A stretch of DNA of 8,192 nt from an uncultured Oscillospiraceae bacterium (GCA_900758955.1 CAAETL010000027.1:1-8192), one strand, 5' to 3'. Shown: positions 1 to 5,224, numbered from the stretch's first letter. The notes: generated by a model from the sequence alone, not told the origin. Translations and numbers: made by a program.

Positions 1-12
1 ATTGTGAAACGC

Positions 13-44
13 AGAAACCGCCACTCGGCCAAGTGACGGTTTCT
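13..44 (-). terminator. Terminal hairpin of small RNA copy 1
   Basis: A 13-bp inverted repeat (AGAAACCGCCACT / AGTGACGGTTTCT on the plus strand, one C-A mismatch there and a wobble-type pair in the RNA) surrounds a six-base loop. Read leftward, the GC-rich core is followed by TTTCTGCGTTTC, a modest U-tract. An intrinsic terminator is the simplest reading, although the hairpin may also be a functional RNA domain. Confidence 0.55.
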
Positions 45-102
45 AAGGTAGTTATCTTAGTTTCCACTATGGGCTGAACCGCATGTCGCAGCGCCCTTTT
101 CT
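13..102 (-). ncRNA. Candidate small RNA, copy 1 (family not recognised)
   Basis: This is the predicted leftward transcript of about 90 nt from the promoter at 109-137, ending in the hairpin at 13-44. No open reading frame is evident. Three structural elements can be drawn: a GGGC/GCCC stem (with an inner GC/GC around a GACAU loop) near 71-95, a CTAAG/CTTAG hairpin at 43-60, and the long terminal hairpin. The second copy at 166-253 keeps the same order with changed sequence. Function is unknown. It could be a trans-acting regulator, or a leader for a gene beyond the left edge. It matches no small RNA family I can name. The start site is inferred from the promoter and the 3' end from the hairpin. 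Confidence 0.6.
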
Positions 103-108
103 ATTTTC

Positions 109-137
109 AGTATAGCCAATCCGGAGGGGTTTGTCAA
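109..137 (-). promoter_or_regulatory. Sigma-A promoter for small RNA copy 1
   Basis: On the minus strand TTGACA (132-137) and TATACT (109-114) are separated by exactly 17 bp. The predicted start is near 102. The -35 is a perfect consensus and the -10 has one mismatch, and both are preserved in the second copy. Confidence 0.8.
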
Positions 138-165
138 GGGGAGCCAACCGGGCGGTCTAAAGCGC

Positions 166-197
166 AGAAACCGTCACCCTGCAGGGTGACGGTTTCT
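166..197 (-). terminator. Perfect 32-bp palindrome ending small RNA copy 2
   Basis: Both 16-bp arms match perfectly around the central CTGCAG. The outer AGAAACC/GGTTTCT arms place an A-run before and a U-run after the GC-rich core on both strands. It could therefore terminate in either direction. Downstream on the minus strand is GCGCTTTAG, which is not a long U-tract. Confidence 0.6.
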
Positions 198-253
198 CAT
201 TAAGAGTTTCCAAACTAAACAGGGCAGAACCGCTTGTTGCCACGCCCTTATCT
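166..253 (-). ncRNA. Candidate small RNA, copy 2 (family not recognised)
   Basis: This is a paralogue of the RNA at 13-102, predicted to be about 88 nt long. The 5' hairpin is GGGC/GCCC with an inner GC/GC around ACAA. The middle hairpin is CTC/GAG here versus CTAAG/CTTAG in copy 1, so pairing persists while sequence changes. The terminal hairpin is a perfect palindrome. The promoter lies about 20 bp past the lexA stop codon, so lexA read-through would also produce this RNA. There is no coding potential. Target and function are unknown, and the ends are inferred from promoter and hairpin. Confidence 0.6.
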
Positions 254-259
254 GTTTTC

Positions 260-288
260 AGTATAGCCAACCCAGGAAAGTTTGTCAA
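260..288 (-). promoter_or_regulatory. Sigma-A promoter for small RNA copy 2
   Basis: On the minus strand TTGACA (283-288) and TATACT (260-265) are 17 bp apart. The predicted start is near 253. The architecture is identical to the promoter at 109-137 although the spacers differ, which supports selection on the promoter elements. Confidence 0.8.
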
Positions 289-309
289 GATCCTTCCGTG
301 CCGGGGATC
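289..309 (-). terminator. Weak hairpin overlapping the lexA stop codon
   Basis: GATCC/GGATC plus an inner CCG/CGG form a short stem with an AA bulge, overlapping the lexA stop and abutting the -35 of the small RNA promoter. The following sequence, TTGACAAACTTT, is not a proper U-tract. If it terminates lexA at all, it does so poorly. Confidence 0.25.
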
Positions 310-901
310 AATACCGGCGGACGACCCCGATCACTTTGCCGATAATTTGGGCGTGCTCGCCGTTAATGGGCGAATAGGCGGGGTTGGCTGGGAGCAGCCA
401 GGTTTCGCCATTCTGGCGGGAAAGGGTTTTCACAGTGGCCTCGTCCTCAAAGAGGGCCACCACAATTTCACCGCTCCGGGCCTCGTCCTGCTGGCGCACC
501 ACCACCAAGTCGCCGGGAAGAATTCCCTCTTCCAGCATGGATTCTCCCCGCACCCGCAGGGCGAAATGGACGGCCAGTTTATCATCCAGGTCAAAAGAGA
601 GGTAGTCCTCAATGCACTCCTCTGCCAGAATGGGCGCGCCGGCGGCCACAGTGCCCACTACGGGAATTTTGCCCCGGTGGGCGGCCTCCTCCCCCTTGAC
701 GGTGATGGCCCGGGTTTTTCCCTCCGCCTGCTGAATCAGCCCGGCAGCCCGGAGCCCCTTGAGGTGGAAGTGGACGGTGGAAGGGGATTTCAGACCCAAA
801 AACGACCCGATCTCCCGAACAGAGGGGGGATAGCCGTTTTCCTCACTAAAGGCGAGAATAAAGTCGTAAATCTGCTGTTGTTTCGCAGTAAGCTTTCCCA
901 T
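308..901 (-). CDS. lexA: LexA, SOS-response transcriptional repressor
   Basis: LexA is a dimeric repressor of DNA-damage genes that cleaves itself when activated by RecA filaments on single-stranded DNA. The 197-residue product has the two expected parts. A winged helix-turn-helix spans about residues 1-70 (recognition region SVREIGSFLGLKSPSTVHFHL near 28-47). The S24-type peptidase domain follows, with cleavage bond Ala87-Gly88 (VAAGAP), nucleophile Ser121 in GESM and general base Lys158 in TVKTL. Length is close to the family norm of about 200. I chose the ATG at 901 because it gives MGKLTAKQQQ, the normal LexA N-terminus, and follows AGGGAGGA by 5 nt. A longer in-frame extension to 1051 would run through the promoter and the upstream terminator and is rejected. 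Its own promoter carries an SOS box, so autoregulation is expected. Confidence 0.96.
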   Translation of the reverse strand: MGKLTAKQQQIYDFILAFSEENGYPPSVREIGSFLGLKSPSTVHFHLKGLRAAGLIQQAEGKTRAITVKGEEAAHRGKIPVVGTVAAGAPILAEECIEDYLSFDLDDKLAVHFALRVRGESMLEEGILPGDLVVVRQQDEARSGEIVVALFEDEATVKTLSRQNGETWLLPANPAYSPINGEHAQIIGKVIGVVRRY

Positions 902-908
902 AACGATC

Positions 909-961
909 CTCCCTAAGACGGCGGAACCCCGACCGGAGCCCCATGGCATCCTCTTAGGGAG
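909..961 (-). promoter_or_regulatory. Inverted repeat spanning the lexA leader and its Shine-Dalgarno
   Basis: Positions 909-918 and 952-961 form a perfect 10-bp inverted repeat (CTCCCTAAGA / TCTTAGGGAG) separated by 33 nt. The proximal arm contains the lexA ribosome site (AGGGAGGA, 907-914 on the minus strand). From the promoter drawn at 962-990 the transcript should begin near 955, so most of the distal arm would lie outside the mRNA. Sequestration of the ribosome site would need a more upstream start, otherwise this is a DNA-level repeat. Confidence 0.4.
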
Positions 962-990
962 AGTATAGCATATATTTCCCGGGAAGTCAA
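962..990 (-). promoter_or_regulatory. lexA promoter
   Basis: On the minus strand TTGACT (985-990) and TATACT (962-967) lie 17 bp apart, with predicted start near 955 and a leader of about 54 nt. The -35 overlaps the LexA operator at 989-1000. Confidence 0.8.
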
Positions 991-1000
991 ACATGCGTTC
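989..1000 (-). promoter_or_regulatory. LexA operator (SOS box) in front of lexA
   Basis: GAACGCATGTTT matches the Gram-positive SOS box GAAC-N4-GTTC except for the last base. It overlaps the -35 hexamer of the lexA promoter by two bases, so bound LexA would block polymerase. The position is typical for autoregulation. Confidence 0.75.
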
Positions 1001-1012
1001 TAAGCTTTCGAC

Positions 1013-1047
1013 AAAAACTCCGGCGCATTTCGCGTGCGCCGGAGTTT
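1013..1047 (-). terminator. Intrinsic terminator of the rlmB-membrane protein unit
   Basis: A perfect 13-bp stem (AAACTCCGGCGCA / TGCGCCGGAGTTT, 1015-1027 with 1035-1047) around a 7-nt loop is followed on the minus strand by TTTTTGTC. It starts 4 nt after the stop of the large membrane protein and lies just before the lexA operator, separating the two transcription units. Confidence 0.9.
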
Positions 1048-1051
1048 GCAT

Positions 1052-3793
1052 TTAAAATTGGTTCACCCAACCCGACAGCAGGGCCACGGGAATGAGCCAG
1101 AGAAACAGGAAAAGAGAGAGGGACACGCCGCTCAACGCGTTGACCGCGCCGGCGCTGACCAGGAAAAAGGTGAGGATAATGCCCACCACAGACCCCAGAC
1201 AGGCAAAAATGGAGTTGAGACGGGTGGCAAAAGCCAGACGTTGGGCCCCCGCTACCGCAGTGGCGTAGGGCTCCATGCCCTCCCGGCAGAGCACGGCGGT
1301 GAGCACCTGGTGAGAGGGCTCGGGAGGGATGCCGTCCCGCTGGGTGGGAGTGGCGAATACCATCTTGTCCCAAGGCAGCTTAAATTTTTGCCGCAGCATC
1401 GAGGGAATCAGGTTAAAGTCACGACCCAAGAGGACGGGGGTGAGTTTACTGGTGAGCAGGGCGTCCACGCCCAAAGGAATGGACCGGTGGAGATTGTATT
1501 CCAGCATGAACAGGCCCGCCAGCCGTAGATTCATGGAGCAGAAAACGGCGTTCCGCACCCGAAAGCCGTCGGGCACTTCCACGCCCATCTCCTCCATGAA
1601 CTGGGCGTTGCCCACAAACACTTCCTGGTCAGAGATGGTGCCGGACATCCCGCTGGGATACTGGGCGAAGTTGGACAAGTTGAGATACTGCCCGTCCTCC
1701 GCCCGGACCAGGTTGTGAAACAGGGAGTCCAGCCCGCTGCCGGAGGCGCGAATGAGGGTGGCGGCCAGGGAGATCACCCGCTCTGGGGCGAACTCCTCAA
1801 AGGTCTGAAAGGTTTGGAGCTTCACGGTGCCCGGGGGGAAGAAATCCCCGTCCTCCAGTAGGACGGTGTCGCTGTCTTGGGCGTCCTCAATCCCATCCCA
1901 GCCGGCCAAGGCGGCCCCCAGGCCGGACAGGCGACGGGTGATGGCCAAGGAGGGTAGGCTAAAGCACAGGCAGCCTGTCAGCGCCGAGGCGGCGGAGAAG
2001 TAGGCCGATAGGCCCCAAAAGACCAGCTTGGGCTGGTGGTGAGCCACGGTGGAGATTAGCGCCAGCGCCAGGCAGATGATGAGAAGAACGGGAACCAGAC
2101 GTGTAAAACGTTTTTGGGCCCCGTCCCGGGACTGAATCTGGCTGCCGAAGCCGGGACACTCCATCACCGCATGTTTGCGGAAGGAGGGTTCCCCCTCCCA
2201 CTGGTCATAGTCCAGGGTAACGGCGTAGGGTTCCGCCGCCAGGGCGGCGGTGCGGCAGGAGAGGCGCTTGCAGAGTAAGTCCCAGTAACGGCCCAGCATT
2301 TGCACGCCCAGCACAAAGGTGACCGGGGCGAAGAGGGGGAGACTTTGAGGGCGGAACCCCACGAACATGGAGATTCCGTCGGCTATGGTACAGATCACGG
2401 CCATCAGCGTGATTAAGGGCATGTCAAACTGACGTTTGGTGGCGCCGACAAAAGCCTCCCACAAAAATTTCCGGCTCCAAAACAGCGCCAGTAAAAACAG
2501 GCCCGCGCTGACGCCCAGAATTACCTTAAAATCCTGGAAAAAGGGTGGCGCGGGAACGCGGAAACTCAGCACCAGCGTGGGGTAAAGGAGCAGAATTCCC
2601 ATCAGCAGCACACAGATGCTGCGGGTACGTAGTTTGCCCAGACCTCTGCCATACTGGGAAGCCAGCTCTTTGGGAGGCGTATCGGGCGCGGGGCGTTCCT
2701 TGGGGCGGGGAACCCGCACCTTTTGCTGCGTCGGCTTTTTGCCCAGATGGCGGAACCAATTCAACGCGGAGGACAAAAACACCAGCACCCGATCGCTCTG
2801 AAATGGAACATCGGCCGTAGGCTGGGACCGCCGTCGCTGGGTCTTGTGATCGGAGGGTTCCTGACGATCGGCGGCGGCAGTAGTCTCTTCGTCGGCAGTT
2901 TCTTGCGCGCCCTCAGGGGAAGCCTCCTCATCGGAGGATTCCTGCGCGCCCTCAGGGGAAGCCTCCTCATCGGAGGATTCCTGCGCGCCCTCAGGGGAAG
3001 CCTCCTCGTCGGAGGATTCCTGCACGCCCTCAGGGGAAGCCTCCTCATCGGAAGATTCCTGCGCGCCCTCAGGGGAAGTCTCCTCGTCGGAGGGTTCCTG
3101 CGCGCCCTCAGGGGAAGTCTCTTCGTCGGAGGATTCCTGCGCGCCCTCAGGGGAAGCCTCTTCGTCGGAGGACGCATTCTCGCCCTCGAGGGGAGCCCCC
3201 TCTTTTGCACCTTCAGGGGAAACTTTCTCATCAGAGGCCATAGTTCCGCTTTCACAAGGCGCATCCTGACTGGGTACTGCGCTCTTATTCTTATCAGGCG
3301 CAGCTTCGCCATGGCCTGGCAAACTGCCGGCAGTCTCGGGGGCGGCGTCAGGTCCGCTTTCAGCGGCAGTCAATACAGGAGAGGGCTCCTGAGGTTCCTT
3401 AACAGGCGCGAGAGGCTCTTGAGGTCCCTCCGGAGTGACGTGTGCAGTCTCTGGGGCAACGGCAGTGGAGGCGGGAGATCCCGCCGGACTGCTATCAGCG
3501 GAGGGAACCACAATCAGTTCCGGCAAAGAAACGGACGGCGGTTCCTGAAAAGTTGGTTTTGTTTGGAGAGAGTCGGGCAACGTTAATTCCTGGAGCAGAT
3601 CCTTCCAGCGGGAGTCGACTTCCGCGGTAGGTATGCCGCTTCCTGGTGGGGAGGCGGGGGTAGATCCGGGGACGGAAGGAGTTTCTTCCGGCGCATCAGG
3701 AGACTTCCCGTAGGAAGTGGAGAATTCCAACAGAATATCCTCTAACGAAAAATCCTCTGATGAAGGGGACGGATTCCATTTTTCCTCAGACAT
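1052..3793 (-). CDS. Degenerate P-type ATPase-like membrane protein with acidic repeat N-terminus
   Basis: The 913-residue product has no signal peptide. Residues 1-320 are acidic and low in complexity, with a short helix-like SLEDILLEF near 16-24 and seven 13-residue repeats at 208-298. A basic stretch (about 317-392) precedes eight likely membrane segments: 391-411, 424-439, 458-478, 485-502, 564-582, 588-617, 860-882 and 885-908. This 4+2+2 layout, with soluble parts after segments 4 and 6, is that of P1B heavy-metal ATPases. Remnants align: SLP (612-614) where CPC sits, DTVLLEDGD (642-650) where DTVVFDKTG sits so the phosphorylated Asp is Glu647, FVGN (726-729) as in the nucleotide domain, and LLGRD (788-792) for the TGD loop. 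The actuator loop is only about 60 residues and lacks TGE, and GDGxND is absent. I infer a non-pumping pseudoenzyme of unknown role. It is co-transcribed with rlmB. The ATG at 3793 is preferred over the GTG at 3802, which lies inside the ribosome site. Confidence 0.75.
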   Translation of the reverse strand: MSEEKWNPSPSSEDFSLEDILLEFSTSYGKSPDAPEETPSVPGSTPASPPGSGIPTAEVDSRWKDLLQELTLPDSLQTKPTFQEPPSVSLPELIVVPSADSSPAGSPASTAVAPETAHVTPEGPQEPLAPVKEPQEPSPVLTAAESGPDAAPETAGSLPGHGEAAPDKNKSAVPSQDAPCESGTMASDEKVSPEGAKEGAPLEGENASSDEEASPEGAQESSDEETSPEGAQEPSDEETSPEGAQESSDEEASPEGVQESSDEEASPEGAQESSDEEASPEGAQESSDEEASPEGAQETADEETTAAADRQEPSDHKTQRRRSQPTADVPFQSDRVLVFLSSALNWFRHLGKKPTQQKVRVPRPKERPAPDTPPKELASQYGRGLGKLRTRSICVLLMGILLLYPTLVLSFRVPAPPFFQDFKVILGVSAGLFLLALFWSRKFLWEAFVGATKRQFDMPLITLMAVICTIADGISMFVGFRPQSLPLFAPVTFVLGVQMLGRYWDLLCKRLSCRTAALAAEPYAVTLDYDQWEGEPSFRKHAVMECPGFGSQIQSRDGAQKRFTRLVPVLLIICLALALISTVAHHQPKLVFWGLSAYFSAASALTGCLCFSLPSLAITRRLSGLGAALAGWDGIEDAQDSDTVLLEDGDFFPPGTVKLQTFQTFEEFAPERVISLAATLIRASGSGLDSLFHNLVRAEDGQYLNLSNFAQYPSGMSGTISDQEVFVGNAQFMEEMGVEVPDGFRVRNAVFCSMNLRLAGLFMLEYNLHRSIPLGVDALLTSKLTPVLLGRDFNLIPSMLRQKFKLPWDKMVFATPTQRDGIPPEPSHQVLTAVLCREGMEPYATAVAGAQRLAFATRLNSIFACLGSVVGIILTFFLVSAGAVNALSGVSLSLFLFLWLIPVALLSGWVNQF
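2900..3172 (-). repeat. Seven in-frame 39-bp repeats encoding acidic 13-residue units
   Basis: Seven consecutive units code for variants of SSDEEASPEGAQE (Ala/Thr at position 6, Ser/Pro at 1, Ala/Val at 11). A degenerate unit (TADEETTAAADRQE) follows and a looser one (ASDEKVSPEGAKE) precedes. Nucleotide differences are mostly synonymous or conservative. The array length keeps the frame, so copy number can change without disrupting the gene, and the multiple of three leaves other frames open too. The encoded segment is strongly negative and probably disordered. Confidence 0.95.
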
Positions 3794-3798
3794 GACAA

Positions 3799-3804
3799 TC
3801 ACCT
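3799..3804 (-). promoter_or_regulatory. Ribosome binding site deciding the start of the membrane protein
   Basis: AGGTGA lies 5 nt before the ATG at 3793. The upstream in-frame GTG (3800-3802) is part of this site and has no ribosome site of its own. Confidence 0.7.
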
Positions 3805-3826
3805 ATTTAGTCAAAACTAGTGGAGG

Positions 3827-4612
3827 TTATCCCAGTCGCTGGCGAACCGCCTCATAGAGCAGGATGGCGGCGGCAGCGCTGGCGTTTAGGGAATTGAGTT
3901 TTCCCCGCATGGGGATGCGAACCAATACGTCGCAGGTTTCAGCCACAAGGCGGCTCATGCCGCTGCCTTCCGAGCCGATCACCAAGGCGGCGGGACCTTT
4001 CAGGTCGGCCTCATAGAGGGCGGTCTCTCCCCCGGCGTCCGCGCCGTAGATCCACAGGCCCTCGTCTTTGAGTTCCTTGAGAAGGGCGGTTAGATTCGGC
4101 ACCCGGGCCACGGGGATATGGGACACCGCCCCCGCCGAGGTTTTGGCGACAATGGCGGTGAGACCGGCGCTGCGCCGTTTGGGGATAATCACCCCGTGGG
4201 CCCCCGCGCATTCCGCGGTACGAATTACGGCGCCCAGGTTGTGGGGATCAGACAGCTCGTCGCAGACCACAACCAGGGGTGGCTCCCCCGCCTCGCGGGC
4301 GGCCTGGAGGATCTCATCCACCGAGGCGTACTCCCGCACGGCGGCCAAGGCAATAACCCCCTGATGGGCATGGGTACGGCTCATGGCGTCCAGTTTGCGG
4401 CGATCGGCCTCTACCACAACCACGCCGCGGCTGCGGGCTGTGGAGGCGATGTGGCCCAGGGTGGCGTCGGTCTCCCCCTTGGCCAAGAAAATTTTATCCA
4501 CGGGGGTACCCGCCCGAAGGGCCTCGATGACCGCGTTGCGGCCTTCAATTACGCCGTCGGCCAAGGCCTCCTCCAGGGAGCCCCCTTGGCGGGGGTGTTT
4601 TTGTTCTTTCAT
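3827..4612 (-). CDS. rlmB: RlmB-like 23S rRNA (guanosine-2'-O-)-methyltransferase, SpoU/TrmH family
   Basis: RlmB uses S-adenosylmethionine to methylate the ribose of a conserved guanosine in the peptidyl-transferase region of 23S rRNA (G2251 in E. coli numbering). The 261-residue product has the N-terminal substrate-binding domain (IEGRNAVIEALRAG, start of the conserved region) and a C-terminal SPOUT knot domain. The three SpoU motifs are present: DPHNLGAVIRTAECAGAHG, VIGSEGSGMSRL, and IPMRGKLNSLNASAAAAILLYE near the end. The Asn and Arg of motif 1 and the Asn/Ser of motif 3 are intact, so it should be active. Length is normal. The ATG at 4612 is chosen because GGAG sits 6 nt upstream; an in-frame TTG at 4624 overlaps that site. 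It is the first gene of a leftward unit with the pseudo-ATPase 33 nt downstream. Family paralogues such as TrmH or a related rRNA methyltransferase cannot be fully excluded. Confidence 0.9.
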   Translation of the reverse strand: MKEQKHPRQGGSLEEALADGVIEGRNAVIEALRAGTPVDKIFLAKGETDATLGHIASTARSRGVVVVEADRRKLDAMSRTHAHQGVIALAAVREYASVDEILQAAREAGEPPLVVVCDELSDPHNLGAVIRTAECAGAHGVIIPKRRSAGLTAIVAKTSAGAVSHIPVARVPNLTALLKELKDEGLWIYGADAGGETALYEADLKGPAALVIGSEGSGMSRLVAETCDVLVRIPMRGKLNSLNASAAAAILLYEAVRQRLG

Positions 4613-4618
4613 GCAAGG

Positions 4619-4622
4619 CTCC
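4619..4622 (-). promoter_or_regulatory. Ribosome binding site deciding the rlmB start
   Basis: GGAG lies 6 nt before the ATG at 4612. The alternative TTG start at 4622-4624 overlaps it and is therefore unlikely. Confidence 0.65.
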
Positions 4623-4734
4623 AATCAAAATGAGACTAGTTCCATGACGCGGAAAAGCGGATGTCGTGGAAAAAGTAGAGATGCCGGCCTGTGGACCGGT
4701 GTCGCCGTCTGGGGGCGGCGGGGTATGGTGCAGT

Positions 4735-4755
4735 TGCACGGCGCTTATCCGTGCA
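4735..4755 (-). other. Perfect 7-bp hairpin in the rlmB leader
   Basis: TGCACGG and CCGTGCA enclose a 7-nt loop. There is no U-tract after it on either strand, so it is not an intrinsic terminator. It is the clearest single structure in the leader. Confidence 0.5.
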
Positions 4756-4835
4756 GACTGTGATTGTTATCGTAAGCGTTCAAACTTTTGTAGTGCAGAG
4801 ACCGCGCCTCATGGGCCCTTTTTCAGGCTGAGAGG

Positions 4836-4863
4836 CATATTCGTGCGTTCAATGCACATATTC
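4836..4863. promoter_or_regulatory. Operator-like palindrome flanked by CATATTC direct repeats
   Basis: On the plus strand a 15-bp near-palindrome (GTGCGTTCAATGCAC, 4843-4857, form GTGCnTTnAAnGCAC) is flanked by two copies of CATATTC (4836-4842 and 4857-4863) spaced 21 bp apart, two helical turns. It lies at and just past the predicted start of the rlmB transcript. That position and symmetry suggest a repressor site. The regulator is unknown. Confidence 0.4.
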
Positions 4864-4869
4864 TATCAC

Positions 4870-4878
4870 ATTGTACCA
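4870..4878 (-). promoter_or_regulatory. Extended -10 promoter candidate for rlmB
   Basis: TGGTACAAT on the minus strand gives a TGn extended -10 with TACAAT (4870-4875). The -35 17 bp upstream (TTTCTA) is weak. The predicted start is near 4863. Confidence 0.45.
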
Positions 4879-5149
4879 CAGTTTTCCCATAATAGAAAGA
4901 AAGTTTTCCTCCCCAACAAAATCTGACAATCCATCCAGTTTGACGAAACAGCAGCAAAACGACGCTTTTTGATCCAGGACGGGCCGGTGGAGTCTGAAAA
5001 CGCCGTTATAGAGCAAAGGCCTTGGTTCCCAGTCCCGCGCGGGGGATTCTTACAGCGGTTCTGCGACGGCGGCCGTCGAAACGGCTCGAAATACCCTTCC
5101 GAACGTCGGGAGTTAAAAGAAAGTTTACAGCTTTTCCCCCAGGGCTTTC
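4879..5149. other. Intergenic stretch without a recognisable gene
   Basis: No convincing coding region is seen on either strand. The in-frame upstream extension of ftsH that runs through it has no FtsH homology and no ribosome site. Small self-complementary spots occur (CCCGCGCGGG near 5034, CGACGG/CCGTCG near 5064-5078) but without terminator or promoter context. Confidence 0.6.
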
Positions 5150-5178
5150 TTGAAAACCCCAAGGGAGTGTGGTATATT
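5150..5178 (+). promoter_or_regulatory. ftsH promoter
   Basis: TTGAAA (5150-5155) and TATATT (5173-5178) are 17 bp apart, with TG in the extended -10 position (TGGTATATT). The start is expected near 5185, giving a leader of about 105 nt before the TTG start codon. I saw no CIRCE-type or SOS operator here. Confidence 0.75.
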
Positions 5179-5202
5179 TGTAGAACCGTTCGTATACGCA
5201 TA

Positions 5203-5224
5203 GCCCCTGGAAAAAATCCTGGGC
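5203..5224 (+). other. Small hairpin in the ftsH leader
   Basis: GCCC/GGGC with an inner GG/CC stem encloses an A-rich loop (AAAAAAT). There is no U-run after it, so it is not a terminator. Its role, if any, is unknown. Confidence 0.3.

Larger units (their letters stand above)
11..288 (-). repeat. Tandem duplication of a promoter + small RNA + hairpin unit
   Basis: Two head-to-tail units, 11-137 and 162-288, share promoter, 5' segment and terminal hairpin. The promoters are 151 bp apart and the hairpins 153 bp apart. Conserved blocks on the minus strand are CTTGACAAAC, TTGGCTATACTGAAAA, AAGGGCG, GCGGTTC, TGGAAACT and AGAAACCG...CGGTTTCTGCG. The sequence between these blocks has diverged considerably, including the promoter spacers. 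That pattern fits an old duplication under selection on promoter and RNA structure rather than a recent copy. No terminal inverted repeats or target-site duplications bound the unit, so I do not read it as a mobile element. Confidence 0.85.
4613..4862 (-). other. Long structured leader or unassigned RNA upstream of rlmB
   Basis: About 250 nt separate the likely start site near 4863 from the rlmB ATG, and no convincing protein gene fits. On the minus strand several stems can be drawn: GCCTC/GAGGC with inner GCC/GGC (4806-4836), a perfect 7-bp TGCACGG/CCGTGCA hairpin (4735-4755), and CGCCG/CGGCG, followed by a CCGG/CCGG stem and a CTTTTT run near 4669-4675. An 8-bp word, GCGTTCAA on the plus strand, occurs at 4776-4783 and 4845-4852. 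I recognise no riboswitch, T-box, 6S or SRP RNA here. It may be a regulatory leader, a separate small RNA, or unstructured spacer. Confidence 0.3.

Noticed and set aside
11..288. Miniature transposable element or insertion sequence remnant
   Set aside because: There are no terminal inverted repeats bounding the unit, no target duplications, and conservation is centred on promoter hexamers and internal stems. A genome-wide copy count could reopen this.
902..1051. N-terminal extension of lexA
   Set aside because: It would run through the upstream terminator, the SOS box and the lexA promoter. The LexA family start is at 901 with a good ribosome site.
2900..3172. CRISPR-like array
   Set aside because: The repeats are contiguous with no unique spacers, and they encode a regular peptide within a long gene.
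2723..3586. Long plus-strand open frame with repeated GGFLRALRGSLL peptides, and a minus-strand frame at 2761-3312 with Arg/Pro repeats
   Set aside because: Both are shadows of the 39-bp in-frame repeat, whose length is a multiple of three and keeps other frames open. Neither has a ribosome site or protein-like composition.
4545..4926. Short open frames in the rlmB-ftsH intergenic region (4545-4739 minus, 4666-4926 plus)
   Set aside because: They have no ribosome sites, low-complexity or random-looking products, and overlap the promoter and leader elements.
5101..5195. SOS box near ftsH (GAACGT and GAACCGTTCG words)
   Set aside because: Neither has the GAAC-N4-GTTC spacing required for LexA binding.
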